From NCBI GenBank assembly GCA_020851115.1, contig JADZDJ010000006.1, positions 1-55,755 of the forward strand: a DNA stretch of 55,755 bases. The letters run 5' to 3'. Shown here one piece after another: positions 16,621 through 25,860 of the stretch; position 1 is the first letter of the stretch, and each line of letters starts with the position of its first letter. The DNA comes from Pirellulales bacterium. GTDB taxonomy: Bacteria; Planctomycetota; Planctomycetia; Pirellulales; JADZDJ01. Position numbers and translations under genes: made by a program. Under the pieces are notes generated by a model that saw only the letters and a list, made by a program, of their open reading frames with translations, was not told the DNA's origin and searched no databases.

Positions 16621-17667
16621 TTACTTCCAGTCGGCGTCGCTGAGAATATACGCCTTCGGGCTGACTTTCGGATCGTTAGGATTACTCGAGTCGGAATACA
16701 TATCCGACAGACGACCGTTCGAGGTCATCAACTGTTGGTAAACCACGTAATTAATGTCCTCTCTAAGAAAGAGGGTTTCACCGCCACACATGGCGATGTT
16801 TACACCACTCGAGTGTGAGCTTGACGGACGGGCATAGAAATATGGCTGTATATCATCGAGCGAGCCGATTGTGCCAGAAGGTGGTGGAGCCGCCTTATCT
16901 CCGTTGATCTTTTGCGCTGGATTTCGCAGTGTATTATTTGTGATGCCTGGATCCCAAACAAAACCGGTGGAACGTTCGATTTCGAAAACTGTTGCCTGTG
17001 GCCACGGATTTTGTGCTGATGCGGTCGCTAGCCAGTTTGCATTCGCGTATCGGTCGGCTTGGATGTTCTCAGAAAACATCAGTGTGTTGCTGGCACCGTC
17101 GGGAATATGATCGAGCGACATGGCCAAGCGTTTTGCTTTTGGTCCATTCGACGGCAGTTCTCCGGTAAAGCGATCGAAGAACACGCCATTGGCCGTGGTT
17201 CGTTCGCGCCGGACGCCGCCAAACCGAAAGTTGTCTGGAATTCCACAATTCACGACATACGCTAGCCAAGGTTGATCGTTACTGTCGGGCGGATCACTGG
17301 AACAAGTCAGAATCTGCATGTACGGCGTGTAGACTGAATTGGCGACATTCACCGTCGGATCGCTCCACTTCCGCCAAACATCTTCGCGATCCAAATAGGG
17401 AAACAACATGATCGTCCATGATGCCAATCGGCTTGTCGTGCCGCTCTTGGCAATCTCATTCGCATATCCCGGCAATTCTTTCTTGCTTGCCTCGTAGCTG
17501 CGGGCTGCGACCATCAATTGCTTGATATTATTCAAGCACTCGGTGCGCCGGCCGCTTTCGCGGGCGTTTTGTACCGCTGGCAGCAGCAAACCCATTAACA
17601 TGGCGATGATCGTAATCACCACGAGCAACTCGACGAGCGTGAAGCCCGTGCGGCGACGGTTCTTCAT
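16621..17667 (-). CDS. DUF1559 protein with type IV prepilin-like N-terminus
   Basis: A 348-residue protein beginning MKNRRRTGFTLVELLVVITI, with a prepilin cleavage site after the Gly before FTLVELL and a hydrophobic helix ending LLLPAVQNARESGRR. The DUF1559 body follows (CLNNIKQLMVAARSYEASKK, DGASNTLMFSENI). The family's usual C-terminal 'H-x9-DG' motif is present only in altered form: HSSGVNIAMCGG has Gly in place of Asp. DUF1559 proteins occur in large numbers in planctomycetes and are thought to be exported pseudopilin-like surface proteins; their role is not established. It is 190 bp downstream of a glycosyltransferase gene on the same strand. Confidence 0.88.
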   Translation of the reverse strand: MKNRRRTGFTLVELLVVITIIAMLMGLLLPAVQNARESGRRTECLNNIKQLMVAARSYEASKKELPGYANEIAKSGTTSRLASWTIMLFPYLDREDVWRKWSDPTVNVANSVYTPYMQILTCSSDPPDSNDQPWLAYVVNCGIPDNFRFGGVRRERTTANGVFFDRFTGELPSNGPKAKRLAMSLDHIPDGASNTLMFSENIQADRYANANWLATASAQNPWPQATVFEIERSTGFVWDPGITNNTLRNPAQKINGDKAAPPPSGTIGSLDDIQPYFYARPSSSHSSGVNIAMCGGETLFLREDINYVVYQQLMTSNGRLSDMYSDSSNPNDPKVSPKAYILSDADWK

Positions 17668-17859
17668 ACACTGTTCCTCCGGAAGAGCAAAAGCAGCCCT
17701 GCGCCCAGTTCATCCATTGTGGCAGATTTTCTGAAAAAAGTCGATACTTGGCCGCCAATTGCCGTGAAATTACTTGCCGTCGGCAGCCATTCCTGCTTGA
17801 CCGGCTCAACGACAACTCGGCGAGTCGCTATTTGTCGGTGGATTTATCCATGATTGCTT

Positions 17860-18996
17860 TCAGCTTTCACTTGCCAGCCGCTTGAGTGCCGCGACATACA
17901 TTTCATATCGCTGGCGGGGGGTGGGAAGCTCCGAAACGATTTGCCTGCCGCGAGCCACCAGTTGTTGGCGCAATGCCGGATCGTGGATGAGCCGCTGAAT
18001 CTGCTCTGCGGCGGCCACGGCGTTGCGAGGCTGAAAATACAGGGCCGCATCGCGACAGGCATCGTGGGCAAAATTCAAATCGGTGGTCACAATCGGCAGC
18101 CCCATCGACATCGACTCGGCATAGGTGGCCGAGTATGTCTCAATGTGCGTCGGCAGCAAGCAAACGTGGCACGAACGATAGAGGTCAGGCCCTTCGACGA
18201 CGGGGATAGGGCCGCGATTGACCATTCGCCGCTCGACGCCAAGCCGGGCGGCACGGCGATTGATGCGCTCCAGCAGCGCGTCTTCAGGGGGCAAGGTAAC
18301 CACCATTTCGAAATCCAGCGCCGGCTCGATTCGTTGCAATTGGCTGGCGATATCAGGCAGAAGAATCAAGTTCTTGTGCGAATATGATGCGGAAAAGCTT
18401 AGCAGGCGGAGTTTTTCGGTTGGCCCTGGAAAGCGCGATGCCACCGTTGCCGCGCGATAGTGTTCGCCGCATGTGTTGGGCACAACGACAATCCGTTCCA
18501 GCGGAATGCGCGCCCGGCGGTGCAAGCCGCGGCGAGCAAGTTCCGTTTGAACAAACCACTGATTGGCCTTGCGATACCAATAGATTTTGTAGAGCGAGTT
18601 GAGCGCGAAGAACAGCCATTCGCGCGGAAAGCGCACCGATCGATAAGCGGTCCATGTCGAATGCGTAACCCAGCCGTCGGTTACGCCGACGGCATGCGGT
18701 GTCGGAAACTTCACATAGGCCGGCCCGCTAAACGTGAACACCAGATCGGGCCGCGACTGGGCGACCAATTCGGCCAATCGCCGCCGACTCGGCCGATGCC
18801 GGGCGGGAGAGCGATTGAAAACGTCGGTTTGTGGAGGCAGCGGCCGAAAGCGAGTAACTTGCCGCGCACTTTCGGCTGACAGGATAAACTGCCATTGAAT
18901 CCCGGCGGGGTCGGCCAGCGCTTGGAGGATAAAGGCGGTCGAGGTTTGGAGTGCTCCGCCCTTGAATAATGTCGAAGTGTTAAGGATGATGTGCAT
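17860..18996 (-). CDS. Glycosyltransferase, GT4-like (group 1)
   Basis: A 378-residue protein. The N-terminus MHIILNTSTLFKGGALQ has the Gly-rich acceptor loop of GT-B fold enzymes. The C-terminal half carries the nucleotide-sugar domain: LRLLSFSASYSHKNLILLPD, a PNTCGEHY turn, and the E-x7-E type segment ETYSATYAESMSMGLPIVTT followed by DLNFAHDACRDAALYF. It transfers a sugar from a nucleotide donor, probably in surface polysaccharide synthesis. It is divergent from asnB across about 255 bp; asparagine synthetase-like genes often accompany polysaccharide genes. Donor and acceptor are unknown. Confidence 0.85.
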   Translation of the reverse strand: MHIILNTSTLFKGGALQTSTAFILQALADPAGIQWQFILSAESARQVTRFRPLPPQTDVFNRSPARHRPSRRRLAELVAQSRPDLVFTFSGPAYVKFPTPHAVGVTDGWVTHSTWTAYRSVRFPREWLFFALNSLYKIYWYRKANQWFVQTELARRGLHRRARIPLERIVVVPNTCGEHYRAATVASRFPGPTEKLRLLSFSASYSHKNLILLPDIASQLQRIEPALDFEMVVTLPPEDALLERINRRAARLGVERRMVNRGPIPVVEGPDLYRSCHVCLLPTHIETYSATYAESMSMGLPIVTTDLNFAHDACRDAALYFQPRNAVAAAEQIQRLIHDPALRQQLVARGRQIVSELPTPRQRYEMYVAALKRLASES

Positions 18997-19251
18997 GGGG
19001 ATGCAGTATCATATCTACTGGGGCTTTGGTGGATAGCATCCTCGGGCCATGTGACGCGCAGTGTTGTTGCGGGGGATCGCAAGACGTGCGCACCACTCGC
19101 AAGTCTAGTACATTCGGAAATGCACGCTAGCGGACCCAATGTTGCGCAGTTGCAGAGCTTGCCGCAGTTCGGTAGCTCGGCAATGCATTGCACGTCAATG
19201 TGTTGAATTGCGGCCGCCCTTCCGCACAATTTCACTGAAAGAGGCGCGTTC

Positions 19252-21162
19252 GTGTGCGGCATCCTTGGTGCATGGCAACTCGACGGGGCGCCCGTCGATG
19301 AACGGATTGTCGTGGCGTGCCGCGACACGCTAACCGCTCGCGGTCCGAACGACGCCGGGGTATTCGTTTCCGGCCCTGTTGCCCTCGCTCACCGTCGGCT
19401 GTCGATTATCGATCTCAGCCCGTTGGGGCGAATGCCGATGTCAAACGAAGCCGGCGACATCTGGGCGACGTTCAACGGTGAGATCTACAACTTTCAAACG
19501 CTACGCGGCGAGTTGGAAGCTCATGGGCATCAATTTCGCAGCCACACCGACAGCGAAGTCATTTTGCACTCCTATGAGCAATGGGGGACCGACTGTTTCG
19601 CGAGGTTCGACGGAATGTTTGCGATTGGCCTTTGGGATGGCATCCAGCGACAAATGGTGCTGGCACGCAGCCCGCATGGCAAAAAGCCATTGTATTACTA
19701 CTACTCGCCGGGAAAGCTGCTGCTGTTCGGCTCGACGATGCGCCCGCTCGTGAATTGGCCTGGCTTTCCTCGCGAACTTGATCGACAGGCCATCTACGAT
19801 TACATGCAATGCGAGGCGGTCTATGCGCCGCGCAGCCTAATTCAGAATACTTACAAAGTGCGGCCTGGCAGCTATGTCGTTGTCGATGATGCCGGCAACG
19901 TCGGCGAATACGAATACTGGAACCTGGCGGAAATCGCACGGCGCGGACCACTTTCATTTGGCGATGAACAGGAGGCATATGAAGAATTTGAGCGATTGAT
20001 GCGTTCGGCCGTGAAGAAGCGTCTGGTCGCAGATGTGCCGCTGGGCGCGTTTTTGTCGGGCGGAATTGATTCCAGTTTAGTCGTTGCCTTGATGGCCGAG
20101 GGAAGTGGCGAACGGGTCCGCTCCTTCACGGCCGGATTTGTCCCGACCGCAACCGACGAAAGCCGTTATGCCCGCGAAGTGGCCCAGCGATTGGGCGTTT
20201 CCAATGAGGTGTTTTCCTTTACCGGCAACGACATCCTGCCGTATGTGGCCGATATATCTCGCCTATGCGATGAGCCGATCAAGCATTATTCGGCGCTGCC
20301 GCTCTTGGCGATTTCGCAAGCCGCTTCCAAAGAAGTGCGGGTGGTGCTGACGGGCGACGGTGGGGACGAATTGTTTGGCGGCTATCGCTACTTTGAATGG
20401 GTGCGACGATTCGACTACTATGCAAAACTCGTCGGTCCAAGACTTCGACGAATTCTCGCTGGTGCTGGGCGGTGGTTGCCGGGCCGAAAACTAAATTGGC
20501 TCGCAAAGCACTCCAGCGCCCCCGACGCCGCCGCATTCTTCGGCGAGCTAACAGGCCGAATGTATGACCTTCCGATCGAAAATCTGTTGCCAGACGGCTG
20601 GAAGCCGATCGACCAAGTTCAATTTGCTGCAGCATTCGTGCGTCAACAATGCAATTTGCAGGCGATCGAAGGAGCGATGCTTTACGATGTGCTCTATCCA
20701 ATGGTGGAAGCCATCCTGGTCAAGGCCGATCGAGCCACCATGGCATTTTCACTGGAAGCGCGTTCTCCACTGTTGGATCAGCCGCTGTCCGAGTTCGCGG
20801 TGCGGATGCCATTGAGCTTGCGGCATAATAAGCGGGCTTTACGTAGGATGTTGACTCGCTATTTGCCGCCGCAACTCGTGCAGCGCCCCAAAATGGGCTT
20901 TAACCCGCCCATGGGCGATTGGTTTCGCGGCGGGCTACGCGAGTTGCTGTGTGATGCGCTATCGACGGAATCGGTTCGCCGCCGCGATCTATTCCGGCCC
21001 GAGGTCGTACAGCGCCTGCTCAACGAGCATCTGAATCGAAGCCACAACCATGTGATCGTCCTCTGGGCGCTGCTCACGATGGAACTGTGGCTGAGAGAGT
21101 TTGTGGATGCACCAGCAGCTTCGAGTCGACAGCTAAGCCAAACCGAACCAACTGGAGCGTAA
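19252..21162 (+). CDS. asnB: Asparagine synthase (glutamine-hydrolysing)
   Basis: A 636-residue protein from a GTG start preceded by AAGAGG. Met is followed by Cys2, the catalytic nucleophile of the class II glutamine amidotransferase domain (MCGILGAW). The residues around RGPNDAG, HRRLSIIDLS and FNGEIYNF fit the same domain. The synthetase domain begins with the PP-loop LSGGIDSSLVVALMAEG at about residue 269. Later motifs include TGDGGDELFGGYRYF and LEARSPLLDQPLSEFA. It converts aspartate, glutamine and ATP to asparagine and glutamate. The form matches the long 'XrtA-associated or polysaccharide-linked' AsnB proteins in size, so an amidotransferase role in envelope polymer modification is also possible. 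Confidence 0.92.
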   Translation: MCGILGAWQLDGAPVDERIVVACRDTLTARGPNDAGVFVSGPVALAHRRLSIIDLSPLGRMPMSNEAGDIWATFNGEIYNFQTLRGELEAHGHQFRSHTDSEVILHSYEQWGTDCFARFDGMFAIGLWDGIQRQMVLARSPHGKKPLYYYYSPGKLLLFGSTMRPLVNWPGFPRELDRQAIYDYMQCEAVYAPRSLIQNTYKVRPGSYVVVDDAGNVGEYEYWNLAEIARRGPLSFGDEQEAYEEFERLMRSAVKKRLVADVPLGAFLSGGIDSSLVVALMAEGSGERVRSFTAGFVPTATDESRYAREVAQRLGVSNEVFSFTGNDILPYVADISRLCDEPIKHYSALPLLAISQAASKEVRVVLTGDGGDELFGGYRYFEWVRRFDYYAKLVGPRLRRILAGAGRWLPGRKLNWLAKHSSAPDAAAFFGELTGRMYDLPIENLLPDGWKPIDQVQFAAAFVRQQCNLQAIEGAMLYDVLYPMVEAILVKADRATMAFSLEARSPLLDQPLSEFAVRMPLSLRHNKRALRRMLTRYLPPQLVQRPKMGFNPPMGDWFRGGLRELLCDALSTESVRRRDLFRPEVVQRLLNEHLNRSHNHVIVLWALLTMELWLREFVDAPAASSRQLSQTEPTGA

Positions 21163-21185
21163 GCTGACATTCGCGAGCATGCCGG

Positions 21186-21989
21186 CTAGGCAGAGCCTGC
21201 TGGGCGTCTCACGAGCTTGATGCCGGCTAAGAAGCCAATGCAGCCGATGGCTAATAGCCAGGCGGCTGGCTCCGGCACCGATTGCAGCACGAGTTGATCG
21301 ATGGCGAAATACGCAGGCGTATTCATGCCGTAAACCGGATCGTTGTCGGTGGACGAGAGCATAAAGTGCAACGTCTTCGCGGGGCCAAGGGGCGACAGAT
21401 CGATGGTCTCCCATTGCGAGGCGAGAAAGCTGGCCCCGTTGCGATAGTCGGCCAGGTAAACGTCGATCGGCGAGCCGGTCGGTGCGCCGCCGCCATCGCG
21501 ACCGGTGATTTCCAGCTTGAAAAAATCGCCTGCGCCAAATTGCCGCACACTGCCGAAGCCGCCATCGTTGCCGTCGCGAATGGCCAGTGCCGCGTAAGTC
21601 GAATTGGTCACCATCATCGACTGGGCTTGATAGCCGTCGGGAAGCGTGATGACCGGTGCGGTCGAGAACCCGCCGGTAAAGCCGACGCCATAACCTGCCG
21701 ACTCTGCGCCACTGCCGGGGAATGCAGAATATTGATTGGTATAGCCGCCGGTTGTCGTATCGGTCTTGGTGGAGTAAGCCCATCCTTCCCAGTAGTCGCC
21801 AAACGTGTTGTCAAAATAGTTACTGAAGTAGACTTCCTGAAAATTGAATGGACCGGCGACTTGTTTGCCGTTTTCGTACGAATCAGCGGGAAGCAGATTG
21901 TCGAAATCGACGGTGATGCTGGTTGCCCGCGCAACGCTGCACAGCGAAGCGGCAGCCATCAGGCACACAAGTGGTAAACGAATTAGCAT
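21186..21989 (-). CDS. DUF4465 protein with PEP-CTERM anchor
   Basis: The start at ATG 21989 is chosen because AGGAG lies upstream and a signal peptide follows (MLIRLPLVCLMAAASLCSVA). The 267-residue product matches DUF4465 along its length: TVDFDNLLPADSYENGK, FSNYFDNTFGDYWEGWAYS, TDTTTGGYTNQYSAFPGSG, MMVTNSTYAALAIRDGNDGG, DVYLADYRNGASF, WETIDLSPLG, LSSTDNDPVYGMNTPAYFAI. It ends with a PEP-CTERM anchor (SVPEPAAWLLAIGCIGFLAG plus a basic tail). From memory, in Bacteroidetes a DUF4465-type lipoprotein in cobalamin-riboswitch loci (BtuH) has been reported to bind vitamin B12. Here the gene lies 59 bp downstream of a DUF1559 gene that itself follows a cobalamin riboswitch. Inference: a surface B12-binding protein. 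I have not verified the family assignment by search. Confidence 0.83.
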   Translation of the reverse strand: MLIRLPLVCLMAAASLCSVARATSITVDFDNLLPADSYENGKQVAGPFNFQEVYFSNYFDNTFGDYWEGWAYSTKTDTTTGGYTNQYSAFPGSGAESAGYGVGFTGGFSTAPVITLPDGYQAQSMMVTNSTYAALAIRDGNDGGFGSVRQFGAGDFFKLEITGRDGGGAPTGSPIDVYLADYRNGASFLASQWETIDLSPLGPAKTLHFMLSSTDNDPVYGMNTPAYFAIDQLVLQSVPEPAAWLLAIGCIGFLAGIKLVRRPAGSA

Positions 21990-22048
21990 GGGAGGAACTC
22001 CTGAGGAAGTGGTGAATGGGGATTCAATGGTATGGTATGTTCGAGAAC

Positions 22049-23020
22049 TCAATATTCTGAAATCGTCTCGCTGCCGGCGCGCGAACAGAGCGCAGCAAGG
22101 GTACGATCGTCGATCGAATCGCGCAAAAACCGAGCCGAACCGTCGGCAAACATCGCAAAAGCGCCGCCAGGGTGATAGCTGCTTAGTTCCTGGCCATAGT
22201 CGTAGAATACGTATTGCGGCGCGAACTCGGCGGGCGTGTTGATTGGCTTCGATTGATCGAACAGATTGCGAACGCTGATCCAAATGGCGTGGATTCCCTC
22301 GGGAGCTTCTGCAACCAGGATCGTGTGCGAAGCGCCGTCGGCGATTTCGCGCAGCGAGATATTCTTTTCGAAGATCATCGCACCCCGTTCCGGACTGTTC
22401 GACGCGCCAGGCGCGCGCAGCCCTCGCTCGCCATTCACCGCGCCGTAGCACGTGCGAGCATAAAGCTGCTTTGAAACCCTGGGCAAATCGGCCGACTGCT
22501 TTAGTTGCTGGTTCGACGGAGCAGTGGGGCAAAGCAGCACCGCCAGCGCGGCTTGGCCAGCGGCTAGGTTGGCGGCGTCGGTGTAGGGCACATCGCGATG
22601 GAGCCTTTCGTATAGCGGTTGTTCTTCGAGGTGCGGCAGCAGGCAAGCGGTCCAGCTAAAATTTGCACTGGTCGCCGGCCAACCGCCGCGGGGAAATGCC
22701 CCCTGTGTGCTGTGATAGGACTGCATCGCCAAGCCAATCTGCTTCAAGTTGTTTTCGCATTGGGCGCGACGTGCGGCTTCGCGGGCCGCTTGTACCGCGG
22801 GGAGCAGTAGGGCGATGAGAACGCCGATGATGGCGACGACCACAAGTAGCTCCACCAAGGTGAACCCGATCGACGAACGATGAGGGACCAGCGATGAACG
22901 AAACGCAAATAATGTAGGCGAATGGCGGAAGGCGGAAGACGACGGGCGAATGATGCACGGTGAAGGCGGCGCGATCCATGAAAGGCGAGCGGTTGAAGTT
23001 GCTGATCGACGAGCTGCCAT
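22049..23020 (-). CDS. DUF1559 protein under a cobalamin riboswitch
   Basis: The frame is open from 23116, and the start is uncertain: ATG 23020 is used here, but the residues before the prepilin motif are low-complexity (SSSAFRHSPTLFAFRSSLVP) and a nearer non-ATG start is possible. The core is clear: GFTLVELLVVVAIIGVLIAL, LLPAVQAAREAARRAQCENN, LKQIGLAMQSYHSTQGAFP, and a C-terminal H-x9-DG motif in HPGGAFAMFADGSARFL. It is the first gene after the riboswitch aptamer (23223-23418) and is followed by the DUF4465 gene, so the pair should respond to B12. Its role may be pseudopilin-like display or assembly; this is inference. Confidence 0.82.
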   Translation of the reverse strand: MAARRSATSTARLSWIAPPSPCIIRPSSSAFRHSPTLFAFRSSLVPHRSSIGFTLVELLVVVAIIGVLIALLLPAVQAAREAARRAQCENNLKQIGLAMQSYHSTQGAFPRGGWPATSANFSWTACLLPHLEEQPLYERLHRDVPYTDAANLAAGQAALAVLLCPTAPSNQQLKQSADLPRVSKQLYARTCYGAVNGERGLRAPGASNSPERGAMIFEKNISLREIADGASHTILVAEAPEGIHAIWISVRNLFDQSKPINTPAEFAPQYVFYDYGQELSSYHPGGAFAMFADGSARFLRDSIDDRTLAALCSRAGSETISEY

Positions 23021-23222
23021 TCGGTCGTGTCTGTTCCCACGCTTCGAGGGTGCAGACATCGACGGGCCGGGGCCAGCCTTGGCAGTTCGAGATGTCAATG
23101 AGATGAACATAGCCATGCGCTACGAAGTGCCGCGGGAGAAATCTCGACGCAATTCTTGCTAGCAGCGTAGACGAACTCACTTGGCCGGCACCGAACCCTC
23201 GCGGCGCAAACAGCAAAATTGC

Positions 23223-23418
23223 GGTGGTAGGTCTTCTGACTTCCGAGCTACACACTTGCCAGCCTTCTCGCCGAGCGGTTCGGAAATTCCGAAACCCTTC
23301 GGCAATGGCGATCAGATGGGCAAGGTGCGTTTCCGCTCGGTTACAGCGGCGGGGCCGTCCCGGGTTTACACCGGAGTTCCCTGTTTGTCGGCCGAAGCAA
23401 CTGCCGCGGCCGACCACC
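23223..23418 (-). promoter_or_regulatory. Cobalamin riboswitch aptamer
   Basis: Read on the minus strand, all conserved blocks of the cobalamin aptamer appear in order. P1 is closed by GGTGGT (23413-23418) and ACCACC (23223-23228). Then come AGGGAACTCCGGTGTAAAC, CCGGGACGGCCCCGCCGCTG followed by TAACC, the B12-box region GATCGCCATTG, the GAGAAGGC arm, and finally GCTCGGAAGTCAGAAGACC followed by TACC. These match the family's GGGAA-GGTG, CCCCGC-ACTGT, GCCACTG and AGTCAGGA-ACCT landmarks. Such elements normally turn expression off when adenosylcobalamin is abundant. The next genes on this strand are DUF1559 and DUF4465. The expression platform (roughly 23020-23222) was not resolved. Confidence 0.93.
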
Positions 23419-23437
23419 AACGCACGTATCGGGGGAT

Positions 23438-23466
23438 AGTTTAGTCATCGACTTGATCACTGTCAA
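23438..23466 (-). promoter_or_regulatory. Sigma-70-type promoter of the riboswitch transcript
   Basis: On the minus strand TTGACA (23461-23466) is a perfect -35 box. A 17-bp spacer separates it from TAAACT (23438-23443), a 4-of-6 -10 box. Transcription would begin near 23430, only about a dozen bases before the riboswitch P1 stem, which fits a dedicated leader. Confidence 0.7.
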
Positions 23467-23681
23467 TCGAGGGAGCAAAAAAGTGGCAATTGACTGCCAT
23501 GCAAAGGCTTACGTCGCCAGCTTGATGTCGGTCAATGAATCGAGGATGCTGAATATTCAATGCTGGATGCAGGTGGGATGCGAAGTTGTCGCTGTCAGTT
23601 GGATTGCCGCATGTGGCACGAAATGTGTGGATTGATTCGCTTTTCCATCCGGCCTTTTTCAAATTGGAGTCAAGAACAATC

Positions 23682-25808
23682 ATGTCCATCGCAACCACCA
23701 TGGTGGCCGTTTTGATATTAGCGGTCGGCGCACCTCCGTCGACGGCGCGACGCGCGGTTTCCGACACGCATCACGGAGTGACGATCGCCGATAATTACCG
23801 CTGGCTGGAGGATTCCTCATCCGATAAGGTCCGCCAGTGGAGTGATGCGCAAAACGCTTATGCGAGGAAGTATCTCGATGCACTTCCGGACATCGCGACG
23901 ATTCGCGCGCAAATTGCGAAGATCATGCGGGCCAAGACCTTTCGCTACGGCGAATTGAAGTACGTCGCCGGAAAATTGTTTGCCATCAAACAACAGCCGC
24001 CCAAGCAACAACCATTTTTGCTCGTCATGGATTGGCCAGAGGGCCTTTCTGACGCTAGGGTGCTTGTCGATCCCAATGAATTGGATTCCAAAGGGGGCCC
24101 GGCAATCGATTGGTACGTGCCCAGTCCCAGTGGTAAGCTGGTCGCAGTTTCTCTCTCCACTGGAGGCAGCGAAAGCGGCGACGTACATTTGTTTGATGTT
24201 GCCACCGGCAAACCCTTTGACGAGGTTGTGCCCCGGGTCAACGGAGGGACGGCCGGCGGCGACCTAAGCTGGGCGGCGGATGGCTCCGGCTTCTATTATT
24301 CGCGGTATCCACGAGCAGGAGAGCGGCCGAAAGCCGATCTCGACTTTGTCACGCAATTTTATTTTCATCAGCTTGGTACGCCCTCGGAGGCAGACCGCTA
24401 CGAACTCGGCAAAGATTTTCCGCGGATTGCGGAAATCAAGCTGACCACCGCCAAAACCGGACACGTACTGTGTACGATGCAGCACGGCGACGGGGGCGAG
24501 TTTGAACTATTCTGGCGTTCGCCGGGGGGTACATGGAAGCAAATTAGCAAGGTTTTCGATCAAATTGTCGCTGGCACATTCGGGGCGAAAGGCGATCTGT
24601 TTCTCATTTCCCGCAAGGACGCGCCGCGGGGAGTGATTTTGAAACTAGCTCCCGATACGCCGTTCTTGTCGGCCGCCAAGAAAATTGTGCCCGAAGGACA
24701 AGATTCGATCGTCAGCAATTTCTACGGTGGCGATTCAATCGTGCCGACCGACACGCGGCTGTATGTCGAGTATCAACTCGGCGGACCTTCGGAAATTCGC
24801 GTTTTCGATCACGATGGCAAGCTGCAGCCGATGCCGCAGCAACTGCCCGTATCGACCGTCGGCGGCATGACGGGCTTGTCCGAGGATCAGTTGCTTTTCA
24901 TCAATGAATCGTTCGTCGATCCGCCGGCGGTTTATCTCTATCAACCTACGACGGGAACGACTGAAAAAACCGTGCTGGCGACTCCCTCACCGGTCAGCTT
25001 CGACGGCATCCAGGTCGCACGAGAATTTGCCACTTCCCGAGACGGCACGAAGGTTCCGCTGAGCATCCTGATGCCGAAAGCGGCCAAGCTCGATGGCACG
25101 AATCCTTGCCTGGTAACCGGTTACGGTGGATATAGCCTCAGTCTCACCCCGCGGTATAGTCCAACCCGGCGCGTGTTGCTCGATCAAGGAGTGATCGTTG
25201 TCGTGGCAAATCTTCGCGGCGGCAGCGAATATGGCGAAGCCTGGCACTTGGCCGGCAATCTCACCAACAAGCAAAACGTCTTCGACGATTTTGCCGCCGT
25301 GCTGAAGTTTTTGATCGATCATCGCTATACATCACCGAAACATTTGGCGATCGAAGGTGGAAGCAACGGCGGCCTGTTGATGGGGGCGACCTTCACGCAG
25401 CATCCCGAACTGATGAAGGCCGTCGTCTCGCACGTGGGTATCTACGACATGCTGCGCTCGGAACTGTCGCCGAACGGCGCTTTCAACATTCCCGAATTCG
25501 GCACCGTGAAAAATCCTGAGCAATTCAAAGCGCTCTACGCCTATTCACCATACCATCGCGTAAAAGACGGCACAAAATATCCGGCAATTCTCATGCTCAC
25601 CGGCAGCAACGACCCGCGCGTTGATCCGATGCAATCGCGGAAGATGATCGCCCGCCTGCAGGCGGCCAGCGCCTCGCCTGCGCCAATTCTGCTGCGGACC
25701 AGCGAAAACACCGGGCACGGACTGGGTACGCCGCTCGATGAGAGGATCAACGAACTAGCCGACGTGGATGCGTTTATTTTCGCGCAGCTCGGAATCAAAT
25801 GGAAGTAG
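23682..25808 (+). CDS. Prolyl oligopeptidase (peptidase family S9A)
   Basis: A 708-residue protein from ATG 23682. The N-terminus MSIATTMVAVLILAVGAPPS is a signal peptide, so the enzyme is probably periplasmic or secreted. The N-terminal beta-propeller starts HGVTIADNYRWLEDSSSDKV and includes FYYSRYPRAGERP. The C-terminal alpha/beta-hydrolase domain has PCLVTGYGGYSLSLTPRYS, VVVANLRGGSEYGEAWH, the nucleophile motif IEGGSNGGLLMGA (Ser about 561), the acid region TGSNDPRVDP, and the His in TSENTGHGLG. It cleaves short peptides after proline. Length and order fit the family. It is divergent from the riboswitch transcript. Confidence 0.92.
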   Translation: MSIATTMVAVLILAVGAPPSTARRAVSDTHHGVTIADNYRWLEDSSSDKVRQWSDAQNAYARKYLDALPDIATIRAQIAKIMRAKTFRYGELKYVAGKLFAIKQQPPKQQPFLLVMDWPEGLSDARVLVDPNELDSKGGPAIDWYVPSPSGKLVAVSLSTGGSESGDVHLFDVATGKPFDEVVPRVNGGTAGGDLSWAADGSGFYYSRYPRAGERPKADLDFVTQFYFHQLGTPSEADRYELGKDFPRIAEIKLTTAKTGHVLCTMQHGDGGEFELFWRSPGGTWKQISKVFDQIVAGTFGAKGDLFLISRKDAPRGVILKLAPDTPFLSAAKKIVPEGQDSIVSNFYGGDSIVPTDTRLYVEYQLGGPSEIRVFDHDGKLQPMPQQLPVSTVGGMTGLSEDQLLFINESFVDPPAVYLYQPTTGTTEKTVLATPSPVSFDGIQVAREFATSRDGTKVPLSILMPKAAKLDGTNPCLVTGYGGYSLSLTPRYSPTRRVLLDQGVIVVVANLRGGSEYGEAWHLAGNLTNKQNVFDDFAAVLKFLIDHRYTSPKHLAIEGGSNGGLLMGATFTQHPELMKAVVSHVGIYDMLRSELSPNGAFNIPEFGTVKNPEQFKALYAYSPYHRVKDGTKYPAILMLTGSNDPRVDPMQSRKMIARLQAASASPAPILLRTSENTGHGLGTPLDERINELADVDAFIFAQLGIKWK

Positions 25809-25860
25809 ATCTCGCGAGGCGCATCGGAACATCGCTGGGAGTTCGTCAACTGCTCTCGCT

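Noticed and set aside
22656-23420. Long minus-strand frame across the riboswitch
   Set aside because: It reads through the conserved riboswitch blocks and the DUF1559 coding region in the wrong frame; composition is not protein-like.
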